Shown here piece after piece: positions 11,942-22,400 of a DNA stretch of 64,000 nucleotides. Positions within the stretch are counted from its first letter, which is position 1; each line of letters opens with the position of its first letter. The DNA lies in assembly GCA_020064725.1 (NCBI GenBank), contig JAGTWJ010000002.1:806001-870000 (forward strand), given 5' to 3'. The translations under genes were made by a program, and so were the position numbers. Under the pieces are notes generated by a model. That model was given only the letters and a program-made list of their open reading frames with translations, did not search any database and was not told the DNA's origin. The stretch is from Drechslerella dactyloides (lineage: Eukaryota; Ascomycota; Orbiliomycetes; Orbiliales; Orbiliaceae).

Positions 11942-12735
11942 CGCGAGTGGTCAGAATGTTAGCACAGCTTTACATCGGCAGATGCAAGGGAAGATTGCAA
12001 GGTCGCAGAGTTCCAGTCCACGCGGTTATCCGGACGGGCGCTGCGTTATCGATGATGTGGAGAGCGGTGGGCCGGAAGAGGTTTAAGTCCTGCAGGCAGG
12101 ATTCAACCGGCAACCGGGCTGCTAACTCGCTCGAGTCAGCGCGTCCTCCGGACCCCGCAGGGCTGTGTAGTGGAGTCATCCAGGATACCAAACCGTTCGT
12201 CGACAAGCGCATGTTGGAGGCGTAGAGGCTTCTGCTAGACTGCCGGGCTGCTTGGAACTTGCAGTGCTCGACACCTTAAAGCAGAGCTGGATTGAAGCTG
12301 GAGGTTGCCATCTTAGCTTGCCCCAGCTGTGATTACGTAAGGTCTGGTGTAACGACAACTCGCAGCCTGCAACAAAGTCCCAGCCAATGGAGGTCTCATT
12401 TCAGGTACTCCTTGCATCTTATCACGTCCTCCGACCTGCAGCCCTTCTGCTAGGATGCGCAGAGTACCTTTGATTTTCGGGCACTGTCGAGAAGAATGCG
12501 GGGTAGGAACAGCAACTCCAGTCTTCATTGGCCCGATCCTCTCCCATCCGCAGGGGCGGTCGGGCTGGACCCCGAATCTCAGCCTGGCCATGTGATCTGA
12601 GATCTGGTTTGCCCTCCCTCGCCTCCTGGATTTCAGCCCGCAGAATACTATATATCACAGTTGTTGCGCCAGGCCTTCCGATAGCTAGATCACACAATCT
12701 CAGTTAATTGTTCCACAGACCGATCAGTACTCATC
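11942..12735. promoter_or_regulatory. shared intergenic region of divergent F-box genes
   Basis: 794 bases between the starts of two divergently transcribed F-box genes. Short frames on both strands have no support. No clear TATA box or repeat is visible. Confidence 0.35.
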
Positions 12736-14678
12736 ATGCTACAGCGATTCCCACGTGCTGCCCGGCCGGCGCCGTTTCTACCTATCGAAGTTATTGAACC
12801 GGTCTTTGAAAACCTTGACCAGTTTGACCGGCTGGCTTTGTGCCGCGTCTGTCGCCCTTGGTACCTGGCTGCGTATCATCTAGTCTTCGAGGCACTAGAG
12901 TTCAAGCTACCGATCCCCGGAAAGTTAGAGAACCATGGGGATAGTAAAAGATGGATGGCATACAAGAAGATGGGAGTTACGCCAAAGTCAGTCAAATTGA
13001 ATAATTATAATCTATCTTTCTTTCTATTGCCGGTGTACGAGGAAGGCCCAAGATGCAGCCTGGGCCTACATTACATGTGATGCCGTTGAAGATCCAGAAT
13101 AGCCTTACATTCACATATATTTGTTCTTGATGAAAGTACCATCGTACAGTTATTATTTAAATTTCATACAAACTGATGATGTGAAACTGCATGCGTGTAT
13201 AGAATCCTCACCATTCGCGACCCAGTCCGCCAAATCCACACCTACCCAGACAAGCTCTTCGACTCGCTCTCCCGCATGTCCGCCAAAATCCCAGCAATCT
13301 TCCCAGTCGACATCAACCTTCTCCACGACATCCGCGAACTGCGCATCCAAAGCCAACTCGTCAACGTCTGCGGACGCTGGTACAGCGGACAAGGCACCTC
13401 CCACGCCTGGGCGTACGACATCGTCCCACACCTCCTCGTACGATGTCCGAATCTCAGGATCCTCGACGTTGAGATCTCGCCAGTGTACTACCCCTGGGCG
13501 AAGAACACCATCGGGCGAGACTCGCTTGAACTCCCGCGCGAGCATGGCGTGAACCCATTCCTCCTCTGCGCGACAAAGGTCATCCCGGTCTCCGAATGGG
13601 ACTGGGCGATGGTAAGCCAGGGCGAAGTCACAGAGTACCCGCGCCGAATGCAGCGGGTCCGCGACCAGGCGGCGAATCTCCTGCCGCCGGAGGATGGCCT
13701 GGAGCAGATGACACTGACTGTCAGCGGGCGGGCGCACTATACTCCGCGACATGTATGGCGGACACTCAGCGAGATATTCGAGGCGCTGGACCTCCAACAG
13801 TCATTGCGGGAATTGAGGATTTCGTATACGCTGGAGGTGGTAGCCGGGCCACGTATCAACTGGAAGTCGTATACGACACTGTGCAGCTTAGGCGTGAAGA
13901 AGCTGAGATTAGATTTCGGTGAGACGGCGTGCCTACCTCCTAACACGCTGGCTGGTATAGAATGGGCATTCGCGGCTGTAGAGTCGCTTTGCATTGACAG
14001 GTATGGACTTTGGACCGCCGAGGTATGTAGTACCTACTCGCTCTTGGCATTTTTATACTATGCTCTATCTCAATTGTAAACGCTACTGACGCGGAATATG
14101 GCTTGCAGCAACTGGGATATCTGGACAAAAACCGCCGGCTGAAGCACCTTCACGTCCGCGAACGCGAGGAAAAGGTTACAGAAGATGTTGAGCCTGAGGA
14201 CCTCAATATATCGCTTGAGTATCAAAGGGCACTGATCCTCTTCAACTGCATGGAAGCCCTTTTGATTCCGCGCACGCTCCAAACTATCAAATGGGAGCGC
14301 TTCACAGTCGGATATCAGGAAGTCCTCTGCAAAATCAAGAGACACCCGAAAAGTTGCGACATCGAGCACGTCGACGTATGGTTCATGTACAACGATCGGT
14401 CAGCCATGGAGTATGAGAGATACGACGCCTTACATTTTCACCAAGAACTCCTTTACGGCATCGGTAAGGAAGAGCGGTGGGGTCCGCGGTGGGCGGCCGC
14501 GTTTGGCTCGGAAAACGTCAGCAGCACCGGCATTGACATCGGCGAACACCCCAAGCCTGACGAAAAGCCACCCGGGCTATATACCCATGTGGCTCAGCAG
14601 GTTGACCTGGACGGAGACATGCCGGGCATGCATGATCTGGCAGCTACTCTGCACGCTATAGGGGATTACGGAAACTAA
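12736..14678 (+). CDS. F-box protein
   Basis: The N-terminus reads as an F-box (LPIEVIEPVFENLDQFDRLA, residues about 15-34, then CRVCRPWY). The remainder has leucine-rich features and no catalytic motif, so a substrate adaptor of an SCF ubiquitin ligase is the likely role. I infer three exons. The second intron is clear: 14023-14108, GAG|GTATGT, CTGAC branch, TTGCAG, phase 0. The first intron must end at the TAG at 13202, because the frame is closed upstream of it. Its donor is unsettled: GTACGA at 13035, GTGATG at 13077 and GTCAGT at 12987 are all in the required phase. With the 13077 donor the product is about 575 residues. Probably paralogous in type, if not in sequence, to its divergent neighbour. 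Confidence 0.7.
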
Positions 14679-14982
14679 CCCCTTTCCCATGCCTTCCACA
14701 GAAGGTCAGACTACCAGCAATGCCATGTAAATTAATAGATAGTACTCTCTTATATGCACTTAGGATATTGTGAAACCAGTTGCACAAAGGCCGAACATCC
14801 CCATAAAGATCAGATCTGTAAAAGCAATTTGATCTACAGGACGACGGACGTGAAGCAACTACATGAATATATAACCCAAGGACTCCCCGAACCGCACCGC
14901 CCCACAACCCCACAGCATCCAGTTCCCCCAAAGCCAACCCGGTCTCGTAAGCCAACCCGAAAAGTTCGCAAGTAAGTTCATC

Positions 14983-15717
14983 TTACGAGATCACGCAGGT
15001 CTCATCCCGTCCGCGCCCCTCAGCCTTCTCCATGCACTGCTCAGCCAAGGAGATGCAACGCGGAAGCTCAGCCATCAAGCGACTGTGGCATTCCGACCCC
15101 GCGCTCCCGGCCCGCATCAGCTCTTCGAGCAGGTAGCGAAGATGCGCGGCCTCCACCGGCAGTTCAACCGACACGGACGGCTTGGCGATCGCGACCTGGT
15201 ATTTTTCTTCCAGTTCCCAGCACCGGTCGGTCGCCTCGTCGATGACCAGGTTGAGTAATGCTTCGGGGTCCATCCGATTGTCCGCGTTTGTGCTCGTGCT
15301 CTCGTATATGTCTCTGATTTTGTCAATCTTCGCGAGACAATCCTTGGCGGCACGAGCGTACAGGGATGGGGTGACGACGGAGGGGCCGGGTCGCAAGCCG
15401 CTCTCCTCGGAGGAAGTTGACATCCGCACGGGCGTGGGCACGTGCGGTTTGCCCCCGAGGAGGTTTGTGATGCGGATGCAAGCGGAGGCGAGATTGCAGT
15501 AGGCGTCGTGGAGATCGGCCCAGAGCTCAAGGTAGCGGTGCAGCAAGTGCTCCGTTCTGTCATTCGAGTCGGGCTTGCAGTTTTGCAGGCTCCCGAAGTC
15601 TCTGGGCTGTCGGTCGTGTTCCCGAGCCTGTATGTTTGAGAACAGGGTCTCCAACGACGTTGTCCCGTTTGTGGGCCGATAGTACAAGGTGGCTAGGGGG
15701 GTATTGGCGGTAGCCAT
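14983..15717 (-). CDS. hypothetical protein, 244 aa
   Basis: From the ATG at 15717 it encodes 244 residues; the frame is open 47 codons further upstream without an ATG-like context, and a TATA box sits about 180 bases before this ATG. I do not recognise it. The protein is helical, with a Cys-containing hydrophobic helix near residues 68-88 and a Ser/Pro-rich linker near 95-115. Two acidic amphipathic helices follow in the C-terminal half, which ends in a short charged tail. There is no DNA-binding motif, signal peptide or membrane span. It is convergent with the F-box gene at 12736-14678. Function unknown. Confidence 0.65.
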   Translation of the reverse strand: MATANTPLATLYYRPTNGTTSLETLFSNIQAREHDRQPRDFGSLQNCKPDSNDRTEHLLHRYLELWADLHDAYCNLASACIRITNLLGGKPHVPTPVRMSTSSEESGLRPGPSVVTPSLYARAAKDCLAKIDKIRDIYESTSTNADNRMDPEALLNLVIDEATDRCWELEEKYQVAIAKPSVSVELPVEAAHLRYLLEELMRAGSAGSECHSRLMAELPRCISLAEQCMEKAEGRGRDETCVIS

Positions 15718-15894
15718 TGTACAGGTTGTCTTGTTTTCCCGAGTGTGGTATATCTCTTCAAGCTGGGAAGTAGCCTTGAAGATATCAGAAAAAAAGAAGA
15801 CATCTAGAGCTCTATATGAGATGCTGTAGACTTGGAGAGGTGTGAAGTGTAATGTCAAGAAATCGGCGGGATTTTCGAGGTGGGGGAGCGCACT

Positions 15895-15902
15895 CTTTTA
15901 TA
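15895..15902 (-). promoter_or_regulatory. TATA box of the 14983-15717 gene
   Basis: TATAAAAG on the minus strand, about 180 bases upstream of the ATG at 15717. Confidence 0.45.
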
Positions 15903-16635
15903 GACTGATTTTGACAGGTATACAGCCAGCTATACGCTCAATGTTTATGACTGTCATGGCTGCTTTTCTCATCGTCGGGCCAGATATATCAGCGACATCG
16001 ATCTCATATTTGATCTCTTAGGCGCTAATCGCTCGCACCTCATCGATCGATCGTGAAACTGCTCAACGAGTGATATTGCAGAACCGAACCGCCACACCAA
16101 AACTAAGTTCAAAAGGGCTGGCAGCCCTACGAAGTTGACAATGAAGCACTTTTGATCAATACCGATGGGAACATGCGAATCAAACCCCAGAACGTGCCGT
16201 ACCCGACTTCGAGCGCTGGTCATATGCATTCGAATATTCCGGGAAACATTTTTTTTGTTGTTCTCTTAAAGTGCTCCCAGCTGTTCCTTCTACGATGTAG
16301 CTATATAGGTCCTAGTAGCATAAATATAATCCCAGAAGAAAAAAGGCCCCTCTAAATTTTCATCGAGATAGGTCAATTATATGCGCACCTATTGTTCGGA
16401 TTCCCCATAGAATTAGTCTCGAGGCCCGACTTGCCCCCATAGAATACGAGCCATGAAACAACGTTACACAACGCAAATGCGTTGCCAACACGCCGCACGC
16501 ACCCGATTACGTAATCTCTCGTAACCACGATCAACATCCCATGGCCACTCCACCAATCTCGACCTCCCACTCATCTCCCGTCCATCGCCTCCCCAGCTTC
16601 TCGGCTCCATCTCCACCTCCATCGATCCTCCTCCC

Positions 16636-17463
16636 ATGTCGCTATTCACGACGCTCACGACGCTCGCCGCCTCCACGCTCGTCGACAGCTACAAGCAACC
16701 TCGCCCGCAACCACAACAGCAACTCACCGCGTCGCGAGTCACCGTCGAGGAAATAGAAACAGAAGAGGAACCCGCGCCGCCGCCGCTACCGAGTCGCCGC
16801 CGTCTCCCGCAACTGGCACTCGGTCCGCCGTATCCACCGCGCGCCGCACCGATGCAGCCGGCGGGACTACCCCAGAACTCCATCTGGTCGACCGTACGAA
16901 TCCCACCTCCCCCCTTCTCCCCCTACAATGTACATATATATATAATCACCAGTCGAACACTGCTGACAAACGATGTACATGCACAGATGTCGTACCCCAT
17001 CCCCCGCGGCCCGTGCCTCCAGAAATCCTCCCTAATCTCCGCCTGCTCCTGCCAACGCTTCATGGTCCATCCCTTAAAAGCCACCTCCTCCTTCGACTGC
17101 GACGGCTGCGGCCACCACGCGAGCTTCCACCGCATGAAGAGCCACGAAGAGGAAGTCGAGCAGGCTGCGCGCGTGCGCGATGCCATGGCGGAGGTACATT
17201 CGCGTGAGGTTAGACTGCGGACCATAACCGGTATCGAACACGCCGCGTCGCTAAACGTCGAGGTTGAAGACGACGATTTGACGCTGGACGATGGCGAGGA
17301 GGTGCACACGCGGCCAAAGAAGCGGCGGGTGGTGAAGAGGGCCGGGAGCGAGGTTTCCGAGGGTGGTTCTGGTAGGGCGTTGACGGGAACCAGACGCGGC
17401 GCTGCGGCCGGTGCGAGGAGCGGCAAGAGGAATAGGGCGGGAGAAGCCGTTGTTCTAGAATGA
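16636..17463 (+). CDS. putative zinc-binding protein with CxC...CxxCGHHxxxH motif
   Basis: Two exons, 16636-16929 and 16987-17463, give 256 residues. The 57-nt intron (GTACAT donor, CTGAC branch, GCACAG acceptor) has a length divisible by three and no in-frame stop, so a retained intron would add 19 residues. Residues 1-100 are proline- and glutamine-rich. After the junction comes a cysteine/histidine cluster (CSC, then about 15 residues later CDGCGHHASFH), a likely zinc-binding module. An acidic region and a basic nuclear-localisation-like run (RPKKRRVVKR) follow, then a Gly/Arg-rich tail. A nuclear role is a reasonable guess. An upstream ATG in strong context (16541) opens a 71-codon frame overlapping the start, which could damp translation if it is in the mRNA. 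Confidence 0.7.
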   Translation: MSLFTTLTTLAASTLVDSYKQPRPQPQQQLTASRVTVEEIETEEEPAPPPLPSRRRLPQLALGPPYPPRAAPMQPAGLPQNSIWSTVRIPPPPFSPYNVHIYIITSRTLLTNDVHAQMSYPIPRGPCLQKSSLISACSCQRFMVHPLKATSSFDCDGCGHHASFHRMKSHEEEVEQAARVRDAMAEVHSREVRLRTITGIEHAASLNVEVEDDDLTLDDGEEVHTRPKKRRVVKRAGSEVSEGGSGRALTGTRRGAAAGARSGKRNRAGEAVVLE

Positions 17464-18426
17464 GCATGTCCGATCCATGGGACGTGTTTGGCGCGATCGT
17501 CTTCCCTTTCCCCGGACAGGGACAGTAATTGTCCCATTTTGCTACGCTTTATCTTGGTCGCTATAATCTTGTTTTTCCGGGTCGTGTTATTTGGATCTTG
17601 GGTGTCGTTCGGGAGCGGGGTGCACAGGTGCATATTACTTTTGAATTCTCATTCATGCGCACACACAATCATCGGCGTTACAATAGACGGGACGGAGGAA
17701 GGAACCTAATCAATACCATAATCACCACAATCACGGACCGTTAAGAAGAACGAATTCATGTCAACTACAGCTTTATGAACTAACAGCTAACGCTTCAAAC
17801 AATGAAGAGTGCGTCCGGGTATCAACGTACAGAAGGACAACAGCACCCATCAAACCCCGCGCTATGTATATACATGATATCGTAAAGTGAAAATGGACAG
17901 TCGAATGCGAGAACGAACTGTGTATATGTACGTGTGTAAGTAAGTACTTAGTTTACTTGGCTACCTTGTGAAATTTAACCTATAAAGGCAAGCCTGAGGT
18001 TCCCATTTGAATATCTAAAAAACCTATTGAGGTAATAAATTCCTATTTCTACAAGTGTCTTTCCTGGAGCCTCGGCTCTGTGCCACTTTTATCCTTTCGT
18101 TTGCCCGTCCATTATACATCCACTTTTAGCTTCCAAGCTCCACATCTACCCAGCACATCGTAAATTATAAAAACTATCAGGTCTTTAATAAATTAGCATT
18201 TACGCGCTGCTACGTGCTACCTAGGTACTTAGCGGTATTGAATAAGTACTTATAGTTACATCAAGGTAACCTAACTGCATAAGATCATCGCTAGTGATCA
18301 TGCAAGTCGAAACAATCCAGCAACGATTGCCTTGATAAGAGTATTTACGTATACGAGGCCGGCAATATTTGAGGCACGGCCTCCGCGCAATAAGCCCACC
18401 AAGCTCGTGACAAACTGGGCGATTGC
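17464..18426. other. intergenic 3' flanks
   Basis: Lies between the 3' ends of two convergent genes. AT-rich stretches (17940-18300) with GTACTTA/TAGGTAC-like short inverted motifs are visible, but no gene or long repeat. Confidence 0.4.
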
Positions 18427-18994
18427 TCAGAGGATGGTAATAGCCACGATGGGCTTCGAACTATAAGAAAGCACAAGGCGGATGCTCTCCGCCTCGTTTT
18501 GGACGAAGGCGTCGTCGACGGTAAAGCCGCCGCCTTCTACTATTGGTGCTACCAATAGCCCGCACGACTGGACTCTCTTACCTGTAACGCCCCGCGCGTA
18601 AGTCAGTCTTGCGAAACCACGAGATGTATCAATACTACGTCTACGGGCAACTATTTTTTACAGAAAGTCGGAAGCAAAACGTTACGTACAGCTAAGTCCA
18701 ACCTATCCACGCGGTAAAAGAGCCGAGTAACGTTGTTGGGCGTATTGCCATCTCGCTCCGCCGTTTGAACTGCCCATTCGTATATCGCCCATTTGGGACA
18801 ACGATGGAGGTATCCTGGCTGAACAGCCTGCGGATATGTAACCTCGGATATGAAAGGCGGAGCTGAAGTCTTCCCCGGTTTCGCTGCTGATCGATCTAGC
18901 GTACTGGGAAGAGCAGTAGGTGCGGAATGTAAGCGGTGTAGGGGAAGGATTGGCCCATGCGCGCAGCTGTCGACGTAGATGCTCCGTTTGCCAT
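18427..18994 (-). CDS. predicted small three-exon gene, unknown function
   Basis: Reconstructed from reading frames and splice signals; the exons are too short to stand out individually. Exon 1 (18994-18905) starts with MANGASTSTAARMG. A 77-nt intron (GTACGC to CCGCAG) leads to exon 2 (from 18827), which reads AVQPGYLHRCPKWAIYEWAV and continues coding-like to VDRLDLA. Two in-phase options join exon 3: donor GTACGT at 18689 with acceptor GTCCAG (exon 3 from 18567), or donor GTAACG at 18685 with TTACAG (exon 3 from 18581, CTGAC branch 17 nt upstream). Both reach the same stop at 18427, giving 122 or 128 residues. A TATA-like run lies about 80 bases upstream of the ATG. The frame of exon 2 also stays open toward 19047, so the 5' structure is uncertain. 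I do not recognise the family. Confidence 0.5.
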
Positions 18995-19070
18995 GCTTGA
19001 TATCGATTCTGTACCGAAATCGTACGTATCTTGGTGACTTTTAGTCGCGCTTAGAGTTCGATAGAGTTCG

Positions 19071-19078
19071 ATATATAT
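19071..19078 (-). promoter_or_regulatory. TATA-like box for the 18427-18994 gene
   Basis: ATATATAT on the minus strand, about 80 bases upstream of the proposed ATG at 18994. Confidence 0.35.
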
Positions 19079-19491
19079 GGAGCTTGGTGATGCATACCAA
19101 ATCCACACGCCTTTCGCAGGAGATAGAAAATGCACGAATATAGTTGAATAATTTTCTTTGACGTATTGTAACGCCCGTCTTGCGTATCAAGTGCTGAATT
19201 AATGTCATTATTCTAGCTAATCGCGTATCTGAGTAGGTGCTCATTCACGTAAGGAATTTGGCGCACACACAAGCGCTACTGGACGCATCTATGATCATAT
19301 ACATCACCCGCAGAGTGTGCCCATATCGATCACGAGCGCGCCGCGCACGCCCGCATGCAGAACAGCTACCTACCTACCTATACCATTAAGTAGATTAAGC
19401 CCTTTAAATTCTTAACATTAAAATTAAAATTTACTTGGATAGGAAAATTACAAGGTGTACAAGTACGTATTTTATTTAGGTAAGTACAGCC

Positions 19492-22400
19492 TCACGAATC
19501 CGTCGCCGTCATCCCCTTTATCGCCAGCTTGACATACTTCTCCTTCTCCATCCGCTTCGCAAACCTGGCCAGCGAAGCATACCGCAGCTCCTTCCCGTCC
19601 ACGCCAGCCACGTCCAGAAACCCCAACTCCTTCAGCCGTCGCACGTAGGAGAACACCGCGCAATCGACAACCGTTACTCTACTCCCTTCCTCGTCGCAGT
19701 CACCGTTGGCGGTCTTTCGCGGGGTGTACCATGCGTTCCATAGCGTCAGCTCCTCGTGCACCTTTGCGAACAGCGGATGCTCGACGACGACGCCGCTGAC
19801 GGCCGTGAGTATTTCCATTGCGCTCTTGAGGCGCTGCACGTCCATCAGCGCGGATAGACAGCGTGCGTATTCCGCGCGCTTCGTCACGACGTCCGGCAAT
19901 AGCCATTTCCTCCCTTCTTCTACCGCCGTCGCGAGGAACAGCAACGCCGCCTCCATGCCTGCTACCGTCGTCTTTTCGACGTCCACGTCCTCGAGAACGG
20001 GGAGCACGGCCTCCGGACCGACGACCTGGCGGCCGACGCGGACCTCTTCGACGAGCACGTCGCCCCATCCGACGACCTCGGCTGCAATCCGCACCGCCAG
20101 CCCGCCGGGATCCCCGGCGACAAGCCGGATCTTCCGCCGCCGGCGCTTGAAGTGCAGCACGTCGAAGCCCTGCCCGTACCACCTTTCCCAATCGAACCCG
20201 TCGGCCATGCGGTTCTCCGCTGCGAACGCGAAGACCATTTCCTCGGCGAGGATTTCGTCGCCGACGATTGTTTCCCGTGCGGTTTCCGCGGTCTTGGCGA
20301 CGGCGCCCTGGCCCCAGATGCGGGATTCGTCGGCGGAGAGGAAGGTGCCGATGTGGCGGAAGGTGAGGGAGATGCGTTCACCCGCGTGCGCTAGTTCTGC
20401 GGGTGTCTTCTCGCGGGGCGGGCGGCGGTCAGCGTTTATGCTGTGCATCCAGCGTTGGTTCGTGGGTAGGCCGAGGATGAACATTGAGTTGTTTGGGAGG
20501 GGGATCTTTTGGATGATGCGCTTTTCTTCGTCGTCGGGGTCGTGACGCTGTTCCGGCGGCTGCGGCGGTTCTTTCGTAGAAGTCTTCTCCGCCTTGGGGG
20601 TTTCTCTTTCTTTCTCTCCAGGTGGGGTGGTCGCTGCTGGCTTGGGTGGTGGCTTTTCCGTCGAGGTAGACGGGGCGCTCTCCGCTGGCTTCACTGGTTC
20701 CTTTGTCTTTTCCGTCTCAACGGGCGGGGATGTCTCCTTCGTCGCCCCCGTTTCGCTGTTCGCCTTAACAGGTGCGGGAGCAGCGGTGTCCTTCTGCTCC
20801 TTTGGCTCCTTGCCCTTCCCAGCGTCCGCTGCCGCCGTGGGAGTGACGTTCCCACCAGCGATATTATCCTCCCGCTCCTTCTTCTTCGTCCGCAGCGTCA
20901 TCACACGCTGCGCACCGAGACTCACGTTGACAATACTGCTACCCTTGACGATATCCAGCGTCTTATCCGAGTGTTCGCTAATGTAGTCCGTACCGTCACG
21001 ATACAGCTGGATGAGCACATGGTTCACAGGGTGCTTCAGCGCACGCTCGACGTGGCCGCGGATGGCATCGACGGTCTTCGAGAAGGGGAGGAGCGGCGGG
21101 GATTCATCGGCCGGGTGGCGGTAGACGGGGAAGCTGCCGTCGGGGGCAACGGTGCCCTGCACGGCGACGAGGCGGGGCACTTCCCCGCCGCGGTGGTGCA
21201 TTACGCGCCATTGGACTTCCGATTTGAGGGTTGCGAAGGCGGTGGCGGCGAGGTCGTCCGGCAGGAAGGAGGTGAGGAGGGCGGTGGAGTCCGTTGGTTC
21301 GCCGAGGGTGTCCGTGGGCCCGAGGAGCTTGGAGACCGCGGCGTCTTTACGCTTGTTTTTGCGGGAGGCGTGGGTTTCGGCGGTTGGATTTGGATTTGGA
21401 TTTGTATCGACGGATTGTTTGTCGGTTGCGTTGGGTGTCGTCTCCTTTGGAGCGTCGGTGGACGCGCCGGCGGGGAGGGTTTCCTTCTTCGCTTCGACGG
21501 ACGACATTGTTGTTGTAGGTTTGTCGTCGGAAGGTGGTGTCGTGGTGGAGGGCGGCGGGGAAGTCGTCGTTGTAGACGTCGGTGACTCTTTCCTGGCTGC
21601 GGTTTGGCTAGCGTTCTTCTTGTCCGTCGTGACCTTCTCAGCCGCGGCCGAGCTAGTCGAAAGCGTGCTCGCACAGGCTGCTTCAGCTTCGGTTTTCTTG
21701 CCCATGATCGACTTGAGAAGCTCGTCCTTTGCCGCTTGCGACTTCTCAGCCTCGCCGCTGGAGATTGTCGATGAGGACAGGTTGAGGCTGCCCATCGCCC
21801 GTGCGAGGTCGATTGACCTTGCCGCGGCTGCGGCTGCAGCGCCGACGACCGATATCCCGGACTGCGACTTGCGGTCCTGCGGTCGGCGCATCGATACCTT
21901 TGCACGGACTCTGCCTGTCGGGGCGGAGGGTGCCGAAGGGGTCGTCGTCGTGGAGGATCCGGAGCCCGGTGATATCCTCGTCCGCTTGTGTTCCTGCACC
22001 GCGACTCCGCCGTCCTCGTTGTCGAGGTTCGTCACGTCCATGCTGTACGGCCTCTGCGTGACGGGTGTCCGCTCGACCTTGGGCTGCTCGGGCGACGCCA
22101 TGGGAGAGGTCGACGGGCTTGCCGCCTCCGGAGGCAGCTGAAACCCGCTAATCGGTGCTGACTTTGGTCTCTCCGACGGCTTGCCGGAATTGACCAGCTG
22201 GTCTGAAGTGCTGAGGCTCTCGCGCCGGGGGGGCATGCTACCGCTGCCGTTAACAGCCGGTGCGCGGGCGGAAGTCCCATTGGGAGAAGTCGGTTGAGCA
22301 GCAGCAGCAGCAGCAGCAGCGTCCGGGGAGGATTTAGAGTTTCGCCTGCTGCCGTTCTCGTCTTCGTCTTCTTCGGTCGTGCTGCCGACGCGCAGCTTCT

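Noticed and set aside
18476..18557. Two perfect small hairpins (AGGCGGA/TCCGCCT and TATTGGT/ACCAATA)
   Set aside because: They fall inside the proposed last exon of the 18427-18994 gene and are short enough to be chance, so I do not call an RNA gene.
20509..22141. Long plus-strand frames (20509-21585, 21152-22141) and minus frame 21201-21905 overlapping the fusion gene
   Set aside because: They are shadows of the GC-rich, low-complexity 1284-codon gene; they give Val/Gly/Arg-rich or Pro/Arg-rich sequence without domains.
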